Shown: piece by piece, positions 1 to 52,815 of the stretch | Layout: each line of letters begins with the position of its first letter | How positions within the stretch are numbered: position 1 is the stretch's first letter | Origin: Uloborus plumipes | Lineage: Eukaryota; Arthropoda; Arachnida; Araneae; Uloboridae | Assembly: GCA_038373865.1 (NCBI GenBank) | Contig: JAXGGA010006570.1 | Location: 1 to 64,000 of the forward strand | DNA length: 64,000 bases | Direction of reading: 5' to 3' | Made by a program: the position numbers and the translations under genes | The notes under the pieces: generated by a model | The model's input: only the letters and a program-made list of their open reading frames with translations | The model's database searches: none | What the model was told of the DNA's origin: nothing

Positions 1-949
1 TTTCAACTCTTATACTTTCATCAATTTCTTCGGTTTTGGACATCGTGCACACGCGTGTGGCGAAATCGAAAAGCGCGTTCAGTCACTTATAGGGTCACCA
101 CTTGTAGCGAATACTGTTGTAGTGGTATACGAGCTGCATGAGTGAGGAGATGACACAAGGTTATAACAATATATGATACACATTTAATTCCTATTTACAT
201 ATTTACATCGTTTGTATATTCGAGATACAAGAGCAGCAACATGAGCGGCTGTTTATCGTGGAATGTCAACAACAACTACCGCGAGGGCAGCGTTGCCAGA
301 TTCCAAATCAGAAACCTCTCACTTAAACTGAAGTGGCCTTGTCGCTAGCGCCGCCACATGTCCATGCCTCATGTTTTAGTAAGGATTGCAGAGAATTTTT
401 AATTTACTTTTAATAAAGTTATTCATTATTGTTTCTTGTTGAAGGTATTCTTTAAAAAATAATCTTAAAAAAATATTATTTCCGCCGATTAATGGACAAC
501 ATTTGGCGGATTATAAATGATCGGCACTGCCGATTAATCCGTTCATTCATATTAATTTTAGTTCTTGTTTTTGGATATTTTGATTTTGCAACCACCTGGG
601 GGCACTGTTTTCTTCAATTTTTCTGCTGCTTCTTTCCTGGCACTGTATTTTTGTCCGGAACTGTATGTATTTGTCAAAGCATCATTGCATTATTTAGACA
701 TGAATGCTGTTATAGAAAAGGAAAGTGTTAAAGAATATCATCTGCGTGTGGCGACAATGTTTTATAATACAGGCTACAGCTACCATTTTTAGTAGAACTC
801 AGTGACAGCTCTGCATCTGTCATCTTGCAAACTATTGTAATCTATGCTGTCTGGTTTTTTCTTTCTTCTTTTGTGTTTCATATAAACTTGAATTGTATTC
901 CTTTTGAGCATTGTGTATGATTAGTTTTGTCTTTCCCCTTTACTTGTAG
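1..949. other. 5' flank or first intron of mier1
   Basis: No recognisable coding sequence apart from the weak candidate at 138-159. The first 360 bases are less AT-rich and contain several CpGs, which would fit a promoter or 5' UTR, but no TATA box or clear initiator is visible. A short palindrome-like stretch with GCCGATTAAT motifs lies near 481-540; similar motifs recur near 13035-13110. Confidence 0.4.
138..159 (+). CDS. mier1: possible initiator exon of mier1
   Basis: An ATG at 138 opens seven codons plus one base and is followed by GT at 160. The leftover G would complete the GAT codon that the 950 exon needs (phase 1). An in-frame TAG at 120-122 precedes it. Against it: the donor GTTATA is weak, the peptide (MSEEMTQ) is too short to recognise, and another upstream exon outside the window is equally possible. 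Confidence 0.22.
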
Positions 950-41144
<40,195 letters not shown>

Positions 41145-41148
41145 TTAA

Positions 41149-41376
41149 CCCATTAATGTCTAGCGTCCCTTTTTAAGGACTGTCCAAAAAGTGACTAAAG
41201 TCCTAAAATTGACCAAAAAGGATCATTTCAACCAAATAGAGTTCAATTATTACTTTGGCATTGTTTCAATTCATTATTAACAGATTGCAGTACGTAACCA
41301 TTGTAAAGTGTGTTCTGTAGCCGTGTAACCAGTATACAAAATATATTTGTAAAAAAAAATATCGGGTATTAATGGG
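41149..41376. mobile_element. piggyBac-type MITE, 228 bp
   Basis: TTAA at 41145-41148 and 41377-41380. The ends are CCCATTAATGTCTAGCG and, read inward from the right, CCCATTAATACCCGATA. Related in end sequence (CCCATTA) to the truncated piggyBac whose end is at 60632. Confidence 0.8.
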
Positions 41377-41380
41377 TTAA

Positions 41381-41884
41381 GCACTGGTTTGGGGATCCAA
41401 TTTCAACAAAGTTAATTTTTTTGCTATAGGAAAGCTTTGGGGGAGGAGCCCAAGCCTTTAATGTGATATATTCCTTTCAAACTTTTATAAAAACAATAAA
41501 GAAATAAAACCTTAAAAGAGCTAATTTTTTCTCTTCAGCCTAGTTTTGTTTTTCAAAGCATCACTGATCATGTCCATTATCATTATTTCTGCTTGAAAAG
41601 CCATTTTCTTTATTTACATTAATTTACTTACTTTAAATGTTCTCCTCATCTTGAATAATTTTTATGTTATAGTTTTGTTCCGTTACAGTCCAGTAGAGTC
41701 TTGAAAATTAGTTTCAGAAATCAAAGGTTCCATTTAATTTGAGGTGCTTTATTTTTATTTTAAAGCGTTTTTTAATAAGTTTGAAAAAAAGCTTTAAAAC
41801 CAGAGTATGCAATTCTTTTACTAGTGTAAAACTTCCTTAGCGACATACATGAAGGTTATAAAATGGTATGGAGAAGTTAAATAC
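41381..41884. other. mier1 intron
   Basis: AT-rich, nothing recognised. Confidence 0.4.
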
Positions 41885-43425
41885 AAATACAAATGTGACG
41901 ACCAGCAGCAGGCTCTGGGCCCAACTGGGCTGGTCCTATTTAAATTAAAGACCCCAATGAAGATCAGTGGCCCTCTTAAAGCTATCTACTCCATTGCTCC
42001 TTACCGCCTCTTCCGGTGAACTGTTCCAAGTTCCCACTACCCTGCTAAAATAGTAATTTTTTCGAATTTCCAGATTAGCCTGAGATTTGAACAGCTTAAA
42101 ACAATGACCCCTTGTCCTGCTTTCTGTGCAGAAATCTAACCCTGCAACATCATTCATTTTGATAAATTTAAATAACTGAATCATGTCCCCTCTGGTTCTT
42201 CTTTGCTCAAAACTATACATATTAAGCATACTAAGTCTGGAATCATAGTCTAAATTAGAAAATCCATTTACTAACCTTGTAGCCCTCCTTTGTACCCTTT
42301 CCAATAAATTAATATCTTTCTTCAGATACGGAGACCAAATCGGAACAGCATACTCCAAATGAGGTCTTACCAAACTTCTATATAGAGGCAGAAGAACCTT
42401 CTTAGACTTGTTTGTAATAGATCTATTTATAAACCCAAGCATCCTATTTGCTCTGTTACTAGCTATGCTGCACTGCTGGCTAAACTTGAAGTCCTGATTT
42501 ATTAAGACACCTAGATCCATAACATTATCTGCCTTACTAATGACTGAACCCTGTAAATAATAGCTTGTATGCTTATTTGCGTGACCTAAATGCAGCACTT
42601 GACATTTCCCAACATTTACTGCCATACCCCACTTGTTTGCCCATTTAGTAATATGATCCAAATCCTGTTGCAGCTGATTTACTTGTTCGTCATTTTCTAC
42701 AACCCCCATAATTTTTACATCATCAGCAAAGCAATTCATGTTTCCAGAAACATTTTCATGAATATCGTTCATAAAAATAATAAACAAAAGGGGACCTAAA
42801 ACTGATCCTTGGGGAACCCCACTTAAAACCTCACTCCATTTAGAATAGTTACCCCTAACAACTACTCTTTGTTTCCTTCCTGTCAGCCAATTTCTAACCC
42901 AAACTAGAATTTTACCTCCTATTCCTATATCAGCTAATTTACCGAGTAGTGCTACATACTTATCGAAAGCTTATTGAAAATCTATGTAAACAACATCTAC
43001 ACACTTTTTGCTATCTAAAGCCATGGTAACCTTGTCGTAGAAGTGCAATAAATTAGTAGCACACGATTTACCTTTTCTGAAACCAAACTGCAAACTACTT
43101 AACAGCCTATTATTTTCTAAGAAATTCATAATCCTAATTTTGATCAATGTTTCAAAAATTTTACAAACCACTGAAGTCAGACTCACAGGTCTATAATTTC
43201 CTGCATTACCTCTAGACCCTTTCTTGAAGAGCGGTGTAAAGTTAGCCAGTTTTCAGTCCTCTGGTACTATCCCTGAGTTATACGAAGCATTGAATATATT
43301 AACAATAACGTCCACTAATTCCTCTGCACATTCTACTAGAACTTTTGGATAAATATTATCTGGTCCCGGAGCTTTGGTGGTTTTAATTTTTTTCAAATAA
43401 AGTAATACATCCTCCCTGGAAAATA
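41885..43425 (-). pseudogene. 5'-truncated CR1-type LINE, reverse transcriptase with two stops
   Basis: Minus-strand reading gives one frame from about 43422 to 41945: KAPGPDNIYP, NYRPVSLTSVVCKIFE, LQFGFRKGKSCATNLL, VYIDF, GSVLGPLLFIIFMNDI, the catalytic FADD box in CFADDVKIMG, then LEYAVPIWSPYLKKDI and LERVQRRATRLV of the thumb and C-terminus. Two in-frame stops: TGA at 43253-43255 (normally Trp) and TAA at 42971-42973 (normally Lys in DFxKAFD). The endonuclease and ORF1 are missing. The 3' UTR contains GACCAGCCCAGTTGGGCCC and ends with AAATAC-type repeats at 41880-41895. Confidence 0.92.
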
Positions 43426-43680
43426 GTTGGTGTCAGTAACCCTCAACTAGTGGCATGAAACAATCTTTCACTACTAGAGATGGAGATAATACATAATTTG
43501 ATACAATAAAAGGCTTAATAAACATTGTTTTACTATAAAGAACAAATAAACAGCTCTTTTGAAACTTTTGATTACAATTCATTAAAGAAGTACAAATTGA
43601 CTCTGTGCAAGTCGTACATGTGAAATTATCTTTACTGACCGACCGTTCTTAGAATATGCATGGTTACTTACATACAGATG

Positions 43681-43713
<33 letters not shown>

Positions 43714-44531
43714 GGTATAGACATCACAAAAAAAAAAAAAAACTAATTCAAAATCTTTTTTGAGAAATTTAAAATAAATTTTTGTTAAATTTTGATAATT
43801 TTTTTTGTGAAGACACCACCTCATTTTCACCGTAGTATAAAGAAATAAAAGGTGCATGTTCTTATGTCGTCTGAATAGTGTAACATTTCCATTCTTGAAA
43901 AATTTCTGTATAATCTGAATTTTCAGTAATTCCAAATTGCCTTCAGACTTTTAAGACTCCAGTGTATTACTTTCAAATTGCTGTTTCAGCATAAAGCCTC
44001 AGTTGCCAAGAATATTATGTTTCCAAAAAATTTGCGTTGCATCTATTACACTTTATTTATAATGACAAAACATAGGTACTCAAACTGCTCTTAACATTTA
44101 AAGTGGAGTTTTAATGAGACACTTTCTTAACAGTTACTGCAAAAGATATTTTTGTCTCTAAAGCAACAATTTGTGTTTTATGTGTTAAAATACCGGATTC
44201 TTTATGTATAAATTGAAATTGTGACTGCTTGAACTTGTCTCTGGTCAAAAGCTTCTTGTTGTGAAACTTTTCACACACAATATCCTTTGTATGTTAAAAT
44301 TTTATTTCTCAAAATTCATCAAATAAATTATAAAGTCATGAAGTATTTTATCTGAATATTTTTTAAGCCAAGTTCAAAATTTCTACAACAAAAAAAGGGA
44401 AAAAGAGCTTTAGCAAAATGCTAAAAGGTTGACAAGTGACAAATATGTTAACATGCCTCAATGTGTTTCATCTCCTGCAAAAAGACTTAATTCAGTTATG
44501 ACATCTTTAAAGTTATATTTCCTGTAGCTAA
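43426..44531. other. mier1 intron
   Basis: AT-rich with two A-runs near 43692 and 43730. No gene recognised. Confidence 0.4.
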
Positions 44532-44533
44532 TA

Positions 44534-44873
44534 CAGTACAGAACCTTTTATCCAGGAACCAAAATACCGGGAAACCAGAAAACCGGCAACATTTTGTCCA
44601 TTTATCCCCTACTTTTTAAAATACGCATTTTCGGTTTCTTTGTAAATACCATATAAGTGGCATATAGCTCAGAATTTTTTAATATTGTAATATCAATAAG
44701 CACTTCTGGATCGTTTTCTCCTCAGATTTTAAGATGCATTACTATTTATTATGATAACTTCGGTTTTATAAACAATTGGCAAATATCGCTTTGTAGCGAT
44801 CCAGAAAACCGGAAAAGTCAGTTATCCGGGATAGCTGTGGTCCCGAACATCCCGGATAATTGGTTCTCTACTG
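44534..44873. mobile_element. pogo/Tigger-like MITE, 340 bp
   Basis: TA duplications (44532-44533, 44874-44875) and inverted ends CAGTACAGAACCTTTTATCC and, read inward from the right, CAGTAGAGAACCAATTATCC. CAGTA-type ends with TA targets are typical of the pogo/Tigger branch. No transposase. Confidence 0.75.
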
Positions 44874-44875
44874 TA

Positions 44876-45990
44876 TATATATATATAGAGTTGAAATCGA
44901 AAATTTAGAATTATACTTACGATTGAGAGAATATTTTTCATTTTTAAAAAAGAACACGTCCTGCTTCCCAATCATGCATTACTGGGGGGGGGGGGGGGGG
45001 GAGAGAACATAATGCCCACTAAGACTGATCAGGAAATTACACAAATAATGTAATAATGAAATAAATTAAAACAGGTAGCAATTGAAAGAGCATAGTGAAA
45101 CATACTTTAGGAGGCTTAACTGTTTTGCCCTCGTCTCCTCGTTTTTGAAGTCTAAGGTCCTAAAAATTCTGGAAATTTTAAGGAAAGCTGCCAAATTTAA
45201 AGCCTTGGCTAGATCTGGAAAAAAACATGACTTCACTATCCGCAAGTTCATCCATTTGCAAAACTTGTAAGAAAATATCTTCCAATTCTAACCTAAAGTA
45301 ACAATATTTATCTACTTTTGGTAACATTTTGGCGGACTTTAAGACCTTTTATTTCAATAATGAGGAGTTGATGGTCCATAATTTATGCATCCAAAAACAT
45401 GTTTAATATGTTTTTTTTTTCAGTTGTTACTTATTTTGATATTTTTTATTCTTACGCTATCCTATGGTATCCTGCTAAGTATTGTTAAACTTTTAAATAT
45501 CCCCATGCTTGCTTTCCCTCTCTGATCATGCATTGTTTGTTATTAAAATTAATGTCAATTTTACACTGATATGGAGAAAAAATGAGCAATAGGATTTAGA
45601 AAGGCCCTAAAGGACTTACATTTACTACTATACGATGGTGGGAACTTTGATATTCATCATCTGCATTGAAAAGTGTATGAAATTTTTGCATACATTTTTG
45701 TTTATTTCATTTTATTTTTTTAAAACATTTATTATACAATGTTTTTGTGTACACTTACAGAAAAAGTTTTATATTAATATAAAAAGTTCGAAACCATTTT
45801 TCTGCCACCCTTTTTTTAAAGGAGAAAAGAAAGGTTATTTGAAGTGTATATATATAGATTTCTAATGTTTGTTTCACTAGATTGTTTTGAATATATACTG
45901 AATAGTTTGTATTATAAATATATTAAAACTATTTTGCTCTAGTTCAAGTCTTGCATTTTTAAAAAGGCTTTCTAAATATAAAGCCATAAT
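44876..45990. other. mier1 intron
   Basis: Apart from the G-run nothing is recognised; short ORFs here have no family resemblance. Confidence 0.4.
44984..45001 (+). repeat. run of 18 G
   Basis: Uninterrupted G tract in otherwise AT-rich intron DNA. It could fold as G-quadruplexes and may be length-polymorphic or mis-sized by sequencing. Confidence 0.85.
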
Positions 45991-45996
45991 TTTAGG

Positions 45997-47300
45997 TTCC
46001 GTAAAATGGGGTGAATCGGAACACTTTTCAGCTTTTATTGTAAAAAAAGTTAAGATTTTTTTTTTTTAATTTGCTTTTTTCGGTAAAAACTTCGGTCTTG
46101 CTTTGCTTTTGATATTCCAAGCAAAGACAAAACATTTCGAACAGTTATTAAAAATATATCAAGGAATTTGGGGTGTTTTGAATCGCCCTGTTGATAGGGG
46201 TCAATCGGAACACATGTTAAAATTTTTATTTTTTTCAATTCAACCTGTAATAGGTCTCATAAACATAAGTAATATTGATGGGGGAGAATAAGAACTGATA
46301 GTTACAGTTCTTATTCTCTACAGTTATTAAAAGTTTATTTTCTATATCAGTAAAGGTTTATAATTTGTCAGAATTAAAACTAATTTTGAACTTATGAAAA
46401 ATTAAAATTAATTTTAAGAAATACTTTTGATTTAAAATACAAAGCTTTAACATGAGTTGAAGTCACTCATATCGTCCACAAATATATACTTGACCTTAAA
46501 ACTAGCAGTCGTAGCTTGACTTTTTTTTTCATAAAATCCTCTGGGATGAACGCTGCCTTTCTTTAGTTTCTTAAAATCCCTGGGTTTTGGGGACATTCCT
46601 GTAAGACTTTCCCACTTTTTCATCACTGTTTGTGTGCTGGACTTTTGCTACATAAAGTCTGTATGACTTTCCCCCATGTATTTTAGGTAAAAAGAAGTCT
46701 CCTGGAGCAAAAATCTTTTTAAATCTGCAACTTTCTGTCATTCTAAGATCTAGTTGCTCACTAGAAGAGATAAACATTAATAAATCCTTGTTCTTGTCTT
46801 GACTAGAAGAATTGGGGTTAGAATCTTGATTTTTCAAACAGTTTAATTTAAATAAGTTTGAACTAGAACAACAGAACCAAGTGATCCGATACACCCCGCA
46901 AATTTTTTTCCTATGTTATTTTTCAGTATTCTTCATTTTTATGACACAATTTTTTAAAAATGTAAATTCCAATGCGGTATTTAGTTGCTCCGATACATGC
47001 ATAATTGAAACATACCACTCGTAGGTTTAAATTATAAGAAGGTTTGTACTAACATATGAAGTTTTGCAGTCTATGAAAATGTAATGCTTTCTAGCATTCC
47101 ACGTGCAGCCCTTCTTATAAGCCAGTAACGTTGCCAGATTAATAAAAGTAATTTTTTCCTACTTTCTATGATCTTACCTTTCTAAAAAAAAATTAATGGC
47201 GAAAAATACCCAATAGTATATTTATGAAGAATTTCTTTGTAAGATCGGGAAGTTTTGTTCCGATTGACCCCGCTGTTCCTATAACCCCATTTTACGGTAT
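45997..47300 (-). mobile_element. TIR transposon, degraded (ends CCGTAAAATGGGG)
   Basis: The left end is TTCCGTAAAATGGGGTGAAT and the right end, read inward, is ATACCGTAAAATGGGGTTAT. Both ends continue into copies of a CGGAACA motif (TCGGAACAC on the left, GTTCCGATTGACCCC on the right). The minus-strand piece 46571-46894 includes FAPGDFFLPKIHGGKSYRLY then VAKVQHTN, resembling the short C-terminal module found behind some arthropod transposases. The rest of the gene is unrecognisable. An internal 13 bp arm hairpin lies at 46284-46318. Confidence 0.55.
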
Positions 47301-48170
47301 TTAATTTAAACCTGCCTTTCTCTTATTTTTAATAGTTTGTTAAGATATTTTTATAAATGTTTTTACTGCTTCTGCTTTTAAGCCACTTTTAGAAACTTTT
47401 TCTAAATTATTGTACTTAAATAATAAAAAGAATAATACATTATAATATGAATGTGCCTTAGACCCATAATGAACTGTTGTACATATAAATAACACTATGT
47501 AATTCTGTGTGCCGAACTTTCGTTGTAATTGTGTGTTACCACTGAAGATTTTAATATTGATAATCCTTTTGAAGTGAAAAGAAAAAACCCTTATTTAAAT
47601 TTTGCATTTCTTTTTTGTGTAGTAAAAATCTTACTCGGTTTTTTCCCCCGTATATTATAACTCATGTTTAAAAACTGGTAAGAAAAATAATAAAAATGGA
47701 TATTTTTTTCCACTACTTGTTTACAAAATTATTTTCTGCAGCATGTTCATTTAAAATTTTGTAAATATTGGTTTAATTATTTTATGTATACTGTATACTT
47801 AAGATAATTTGTAAAAAACCATAACATTTAAGAATAATGGTCTTGTGTTACTCCTTTTGTAATGTACAATTGAGTTAAGTATCCTTTATTTTAAGTAATA
47901 GTTGCTTATTTCTCCCTCCAGTTAAGTTTTCATAACTATGAATTTTTTTTTGAGTGGCTGTATTGTATGAGTGTTTCTTTTCATTTTTCCTTTGGTTTCT
48001 TATTTAATATTCAATGTTTATATAGCCTAGTTGATTGCATGGATCAAAGTGCTCTTGCAGTTTCCAAATAATCCTTCAGTTTTATGTATGTACGAGAAAG
48101 CTTTCAAAGTACAATAATTTAAATGTTTTCCCCACTTAACAGCTTTCTTTTTATTTAATATATATACATA
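47301..48170. other. mier1 intron
   Basis: AT-rich, nothing recognised. Confidence 0.4.
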
Positions 48171-48769
48171 TTAGGGTGTCCCAAAAAAAATCGAAAGTCA
48201 GAATTTTGTAACGCATACCCTCTTTTTTGTTTCCTTTCACATCAAAACAATTGTAAAAAAAGTTTCATGCAATTTGAACAACGGTAACCCGTGCCGACTT
48301 GCATCTGAAAGTGTGAACTAGCCCTTTTTCACTAGGCCAAATTGAAAAAAACTTTTTTCGGAATTTCAAAATGTCATACTGATAAAATGCTTCCCCTATA
48401 TCCCCACGTATCCCACAAAATTATTTATCCAAATTAAAAAATATTTAGGTACTCCAAACGTGGCTTAAAATTCAAAATTTTCTTCAAAAAAGAGCTTTTT
48501 TTCTATGTATTTTGTAAAGAATGAAAAATAAATTTCAAGAAATTGTCAAGATGAAAAATATGAAGCATAAAGTATATAATTAGAGCTAAATATTAGTTTT
48601 TTCTCTCATTTTATATGTATTTTTCCCGGAAATTACTAAAATGAAGGTTTTTTCAAGTTTTTTGTTAAATTTTTCCATTTTAAATGCTACATTTTCTTAT
48701 TATTCATCTGAAAGTATGTTCTTTAGTGATTTTGGAACTTAATATTTGCTTTAAATGTACCTGTAACTT

Positions 48770-48905
48770 AAAATAAATAAATAGTTAAAATAAATAAATA
48801 GTTAAAATAAATAAATAGTTAAAATAAATAAACAGTTAAAATAAATCAACAGTTAAAATAAATAAATAGTTAAAATAAATAACCAGTCAAAATAAATAAA
48901 TAGAA
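48770..48905. repeat. 17-bp minisatellite (AAATAAATAGTTAAAAT)
   Basis: About eight tandem copies of a 17 bp unit with point changes in several copies (AACAGTTAAAAT, AACCAGTCAAAAT). Confidence 0.85.
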
Positions 48906-50202
48906 AAAAAATAAAATTAAATAAAAAAAGCTATGACAACAATTTATTTACAACATATATTTACTACAATATTGCAGTACAATAAACATTCCTAAACATA
49001 TTGTCGCTTTAATGTTTGTTTATTGCAGTCAGAGTATATATTTCGGTGCTCTTAACGCAACATAACAAAAATTGTTTTTACTCCTCATCAACTATTAGTA
49101 AACCATGAAAGTTCTGCATCATTTTTCTTTCAGCTGTATCATTTACTGGTCTAAGCACTGGGGAAGGTCTAAGCACTTCAAGGAATTAAGTGTTAGTAGC
49201 CCATAAAGAAGGACTCTCATTGAAAAAACTATCATTAATTTTAAGCCTAGTAAGAAAAAGGCTGGCTTTTAAGTGATATGAAATTATCAATTGTTTTCTC
49301 TGGAAAATAATAGAATAACAGGTAACAAATGCGCGATATGAGGAAGTAACTAATTAAACAATTAGTTACTTAACATTAAGTTGGCATAATTTGTAATTTT
49401 TGAAATTACAGTAAACATTTTCGACATGATATTAATATTAAACAATTTATTAAATTTTTTAAAAGAAATTAGGTCCCCAGCACGAGGCATAAAATTTTTA
49501 TATTTCTTTAAATATTTGATTTTTCTATTTATTTATTGCATCATTTATGAATTTTAAATTTCAGATACACTTAAAGAAAATATCAAGTCCGAAAGTCACT
49601 AAAGAACATACTTTCAAAATAGCATTTGCATATGAATAATAAAAAAATGTAGTAGGGGAATGTGGGCAAAGTGAAATGGTGAAATATTTTCCCAGCTTGC
49701 AGTACAACCTATCTACAAAAATTTTAACTAAGTTCCTAGACAGATCGTTAATTCCTGTCAAAAAATAGGTAGCTCCAAAGATCAACGAAAAAAATAAAAA
49801 AAATAAAAGTCATTTAAAAAAATTGATACCTTTATTGTAATATTCATGATTTTTCAAAAATATTTCTTGTTAATATAAAAGGATAAGATCTTTGGAATTA
49901 TCGTCCAAACTATTAATTGGGAACTACTGTTATCCAGTGCAGTCTTTATTTAGTTAAATTAGGCATTTTTTGATTTTTAATATTCAATGTAATTTGTCAA
50001 GTGCACACGGGGCAAACTGAAATAGTTCATTTCGTATACTTATTCATTCATTTATTAAATCACTCACGTATTTCTTCATTTATTAATTCATTTGCATTCT
50101 TTTACTTAATTATTTACTTGTTTACTCATTCAATAACTCATTTTCTTATTCGTTCTCTATTTTATTCACTCATTTATTTTTTCTCACACATTAATTAATT
50201 AC

Positions 50203-51781
50203 TAGCTGCGTAGCCCGGCGTTGCACGGGCTGTAATGTAGTGAAGGCAGTTTGAGAAAACTACTCGCCACCAAGGCGGCTCGCCTTTAAAGAAATGAGGA
50301 AAGTTTAAACAGTTTACTCGCCGTCAAGGCGGCTCGCCTTTACAGTAGCGAGGAAAGTTTCAATTCACTACTCGCCGCCAAGGCGGCTCGCCTTTAAAGT
50401 ACCAAGGAAAAGTTTAATAAACTACTCCCCGCTAAAGCGGCTCGCTAAAAAGCTTTCCTGCATCAAAGAATCAATCGAATTATTTGCACATGCTTCCTCA
50501 AAAATAAAGACGATGTCAAGTAGCGCATACTTAGCACTCTCCCCTAAATAACAAATAAAATTCCTTTCCAAAAACAATTATTTCCAAACCGCTTTCTTCC
50601 TGTAAAATTAATTGCCAAATTCTAAACGAAAAGGTTCTTTTAATATTTGGATCGCAGCCAGAAAAAGTCCCTTCTAAAAACAGCAATTGCAATTTTATTT
50701 AAAAACACATTTTCAAAACGGTACCAGAGAAAAAATATGTCATTAATAATTAGAATAAAAACAATTGTTAGAACTTTGTTATAACACGTATTCAAAATGA
50801 CAATGAAAAAAATAACACTCTTTCATTTTAAAAAGTTCAACTTAATTAACGTTTTAATTCAAAATCGCAACGGAAATAAATAAATATCTTGGAATTTTAA
50901 ATAGTTCAATAATTTACTTAACGTTTTAATTCAAAATGGCAACGGTAAGAAAAAATGTCTTGGAAGTTTAATCATTAATTAGGCTTAATCGCTTTAAATT
51001 TGACTACTTATTAATTAAACATTCGCTTTAAATTTGACTACTTATGGATCGCAGCCAGAAAAAGTCCCTTCTAAAAACAGCAATTGCAATTTTATTTAAA
51101 AACACATTTTCAAAGTGGTACCTGAGAAAAAATAAGTCATTAATAATTAGAATAAAAACAATTGTTAGAACTTTGTTATAACACGTATTTAAAATGACAA
51201 TGGAAAAAAATAACACTCTTTCATTTTAAAAAGTTCAATTTAATTAACGTTTTAATTTAGGGCCGAATTCAAGTGAAATACCATTGCAGTCGCTTCGAGG
51301 CGATCGCATATTGCAACCGCTACTGTAAGTCGAATTCAAGTGAATTCGTTTCACTTGAATCCAAATTTTGGAATTTGCGATTGCATTGGTGAGTTGCGAT
51401 CGTCCGTGTTTCACTTGAATTCCTGCCTTAAAACCGCAACGGAAAGAAATAAATATCTTGGAATTTTAAATAGTTCAATAATTTAATTAACGTTTTAATT
51501 CAAAATGGCAACGGTAAGAAAAAATGTCTTGGAAGTTAATCATTTATTAGGCTTAATCGCTTTAAATTTGAATACTTATTAATTGATATCTTCGTTAATT
51601 AAAATCGTATAATCATATAGATTGAAACTAATGAAGCCTGAAAAATTACCTATCTATCGGTACCTGGTTCGACTTTCAGTTCATTGGCGTTCAGGAGAAA
51701 GAAGCGTGACATAGAAAGATAGTTAGAAAGATAGAAAGAAAGATAGTTAGAAAGATACTCAGTTTTTAATATAAGTAGATT
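50203..51781. repeat. interspersed repeat with internal duplications
   Basis: Starts ACTAGCTGCGTAGCCCGGCG and ends TTTTTAATATAAGTAGAT, both common edges of a repeat type that I recall from arthropod genomes but cannot classify. Contains four copies of a roughly 60 bp unit (50257-50455, core CAAGGCGGCTCGCC), a direct duplication of about 200 bp (50649-50880 and 51047-51257 plus 51428-51445), and an AGAAAGATAGTT microsatellite (51712-51758). Confidence 0.6.
51260..51427. mobile_element. PIF/Harbinger-type MITE, 168 bp
   Basis: Ends GGGCCGAATTCAAGTGAAA and, read inward from the right, GGCAGGAATTCAAGTGAAA; flanked by TTA (51257-51259, 51428-51430). The duplicated host repeat at about 50858 shows the same locus without it (TTTTAATTCAAAATCGC against TTTTAATT plus TAAAACCGC), which confirms the insertion and its borders. 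Confidence 0.85.
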
Positions 51782-52165
51782 CATTTACTTGCTCATTCGT
51801 TTATTTTTCGTTAATAATTATTTTTTTTCGTTTATTTACGCATTCATCGTCGAATTGAAAAATGTTCATAACAAAAATATTTTATTTTTTCCTTTGCCCC
51901 ATGATTTTTTGGGGTGAAAATTTTCACATTTTTTTTAAGTACAAAATCACTGCCAAAGATGAAAAATAATATTTCAACGAAAGTGTTATTGCAAAAAAAA
52001 AATTATTCCTTCTTTATGTAAAAAAATTTTTAGAACAAAATTCCTATTTGTTCCTTTTGAAGTAGGTAAGTAAACTTAATTATTTCACTTTGCCCCACAT
52101 TCTCCTATATGAAAAATGATCAAATAAGCTTTGTGCTGAAATATAATTGAAATTAAAAGCCACTA

Positions 52166-52246
52166 TAAATAAAGCACAAATTAGGTAGAACGTACAGCAT
52201 ATACTGTATACATGCTGTACTTTCTACCTAATTTGTGCTTTATTTA
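52166..52246. repeat. 81-bp near-perfect palindrome
   Basis: Left arm TAAATAAAGCACAAATTAGG and onward pairs with right arm CCTAATTTGTGCTTTATTTA; about 40 bp per arm with a few mismatches near the centre. Located between the nested Tc1-type element and the right long TIR. Confidence 0.85.
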
Positions 52247-52815
52247 CATTGGTATTTAACTTCAATGGTAAAAAAAAGGGGGTATTTAAAATGGAAAAGT
52301 TTAACTAAAAACTTGAAAAAACCTTAAATTTGAGTAATTTCCGGGAGAAATAAATATAAAAAAAGAGCAAAAACTTGTATTTAGCTCTAATTTTATACTT
52401 TATGCTTCTAATTTTTCATTTTGATAATTTCTTAAAATTTATCTTTCATTGTTTACAAAATACATAGAAAAAAAGCTATTTTTTGAAGAAAATTATGAAT
52501 TTTAAGCCTCGTTTGGGGTACCTAAATATTTTTTAATATGGATAAATAATTTTGTAGGACATGTGGGGATATAGGGGAAGTCTTTTATCAACATGAAATT
52601 TTGAATTTCCGAAAAAAGTTTTTCTCTATTTGGCCTAGTGAAAAAGGGCTAGTTCGCACTTTTGGGCGCAAGTCGGCACGGGTTACCGTTGTTCAAATTG
52701 CATGAAACTTTTTTACAGCTGTTTTGATGTAAAAGGAACAAAATAAGAGGGTATGCATTACAAAATACCGACTTCCGTCTTTTTTTGGGGACCCTCTAAT
52801 ATATATATATATATA

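Larger units (their letters stand above)
49655..52105. mobile_element. nested Tc1/mariner-type TIR element
   Basis: Ends GGGGAATGTGGGCAAAGTG and, read inward from the right, GGAGAATGTGGGGCAAAGTG; TA on both sides (49653-49654, 52106-52107). Further GGGGCAAA motifs occur inside (50007, 51895). No transposase remains. Confidence 0.7.
48173..52797. mobile_element. long-TIR element, outermost level of a four-level nest
   Basis: The left arm 48173 to about 48690 and the right arm about 52283 to 52797 are inverted copies over roughly 510 bp with substitutions. Outer ends are AGGGTGTCCCAAAAAAA and, read inward from the right, AGAGGGTCCCCAAAAAAA. Shared arm blocks include AACGGTAACCCGTGCCGAC and AGCCCTTTTTCACTAGGCC. 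No transposase is visible; a second TIR element (49655-52105) fills most of the interior. Confidence 0.7.

Noticed and set aside
43582..43935. 117-residue minus-strand ORF
   Set aside because: Poly-Phe and hydrophobic runs come from A-tracts on the plus strand; no family resemblance.
50257..50455. CRISPR-like array of four repeats
   Set aside because: Units of about 60 bp are contiguous tandem copies without unique spacers, inside a eukaryotic interspersed repeat.
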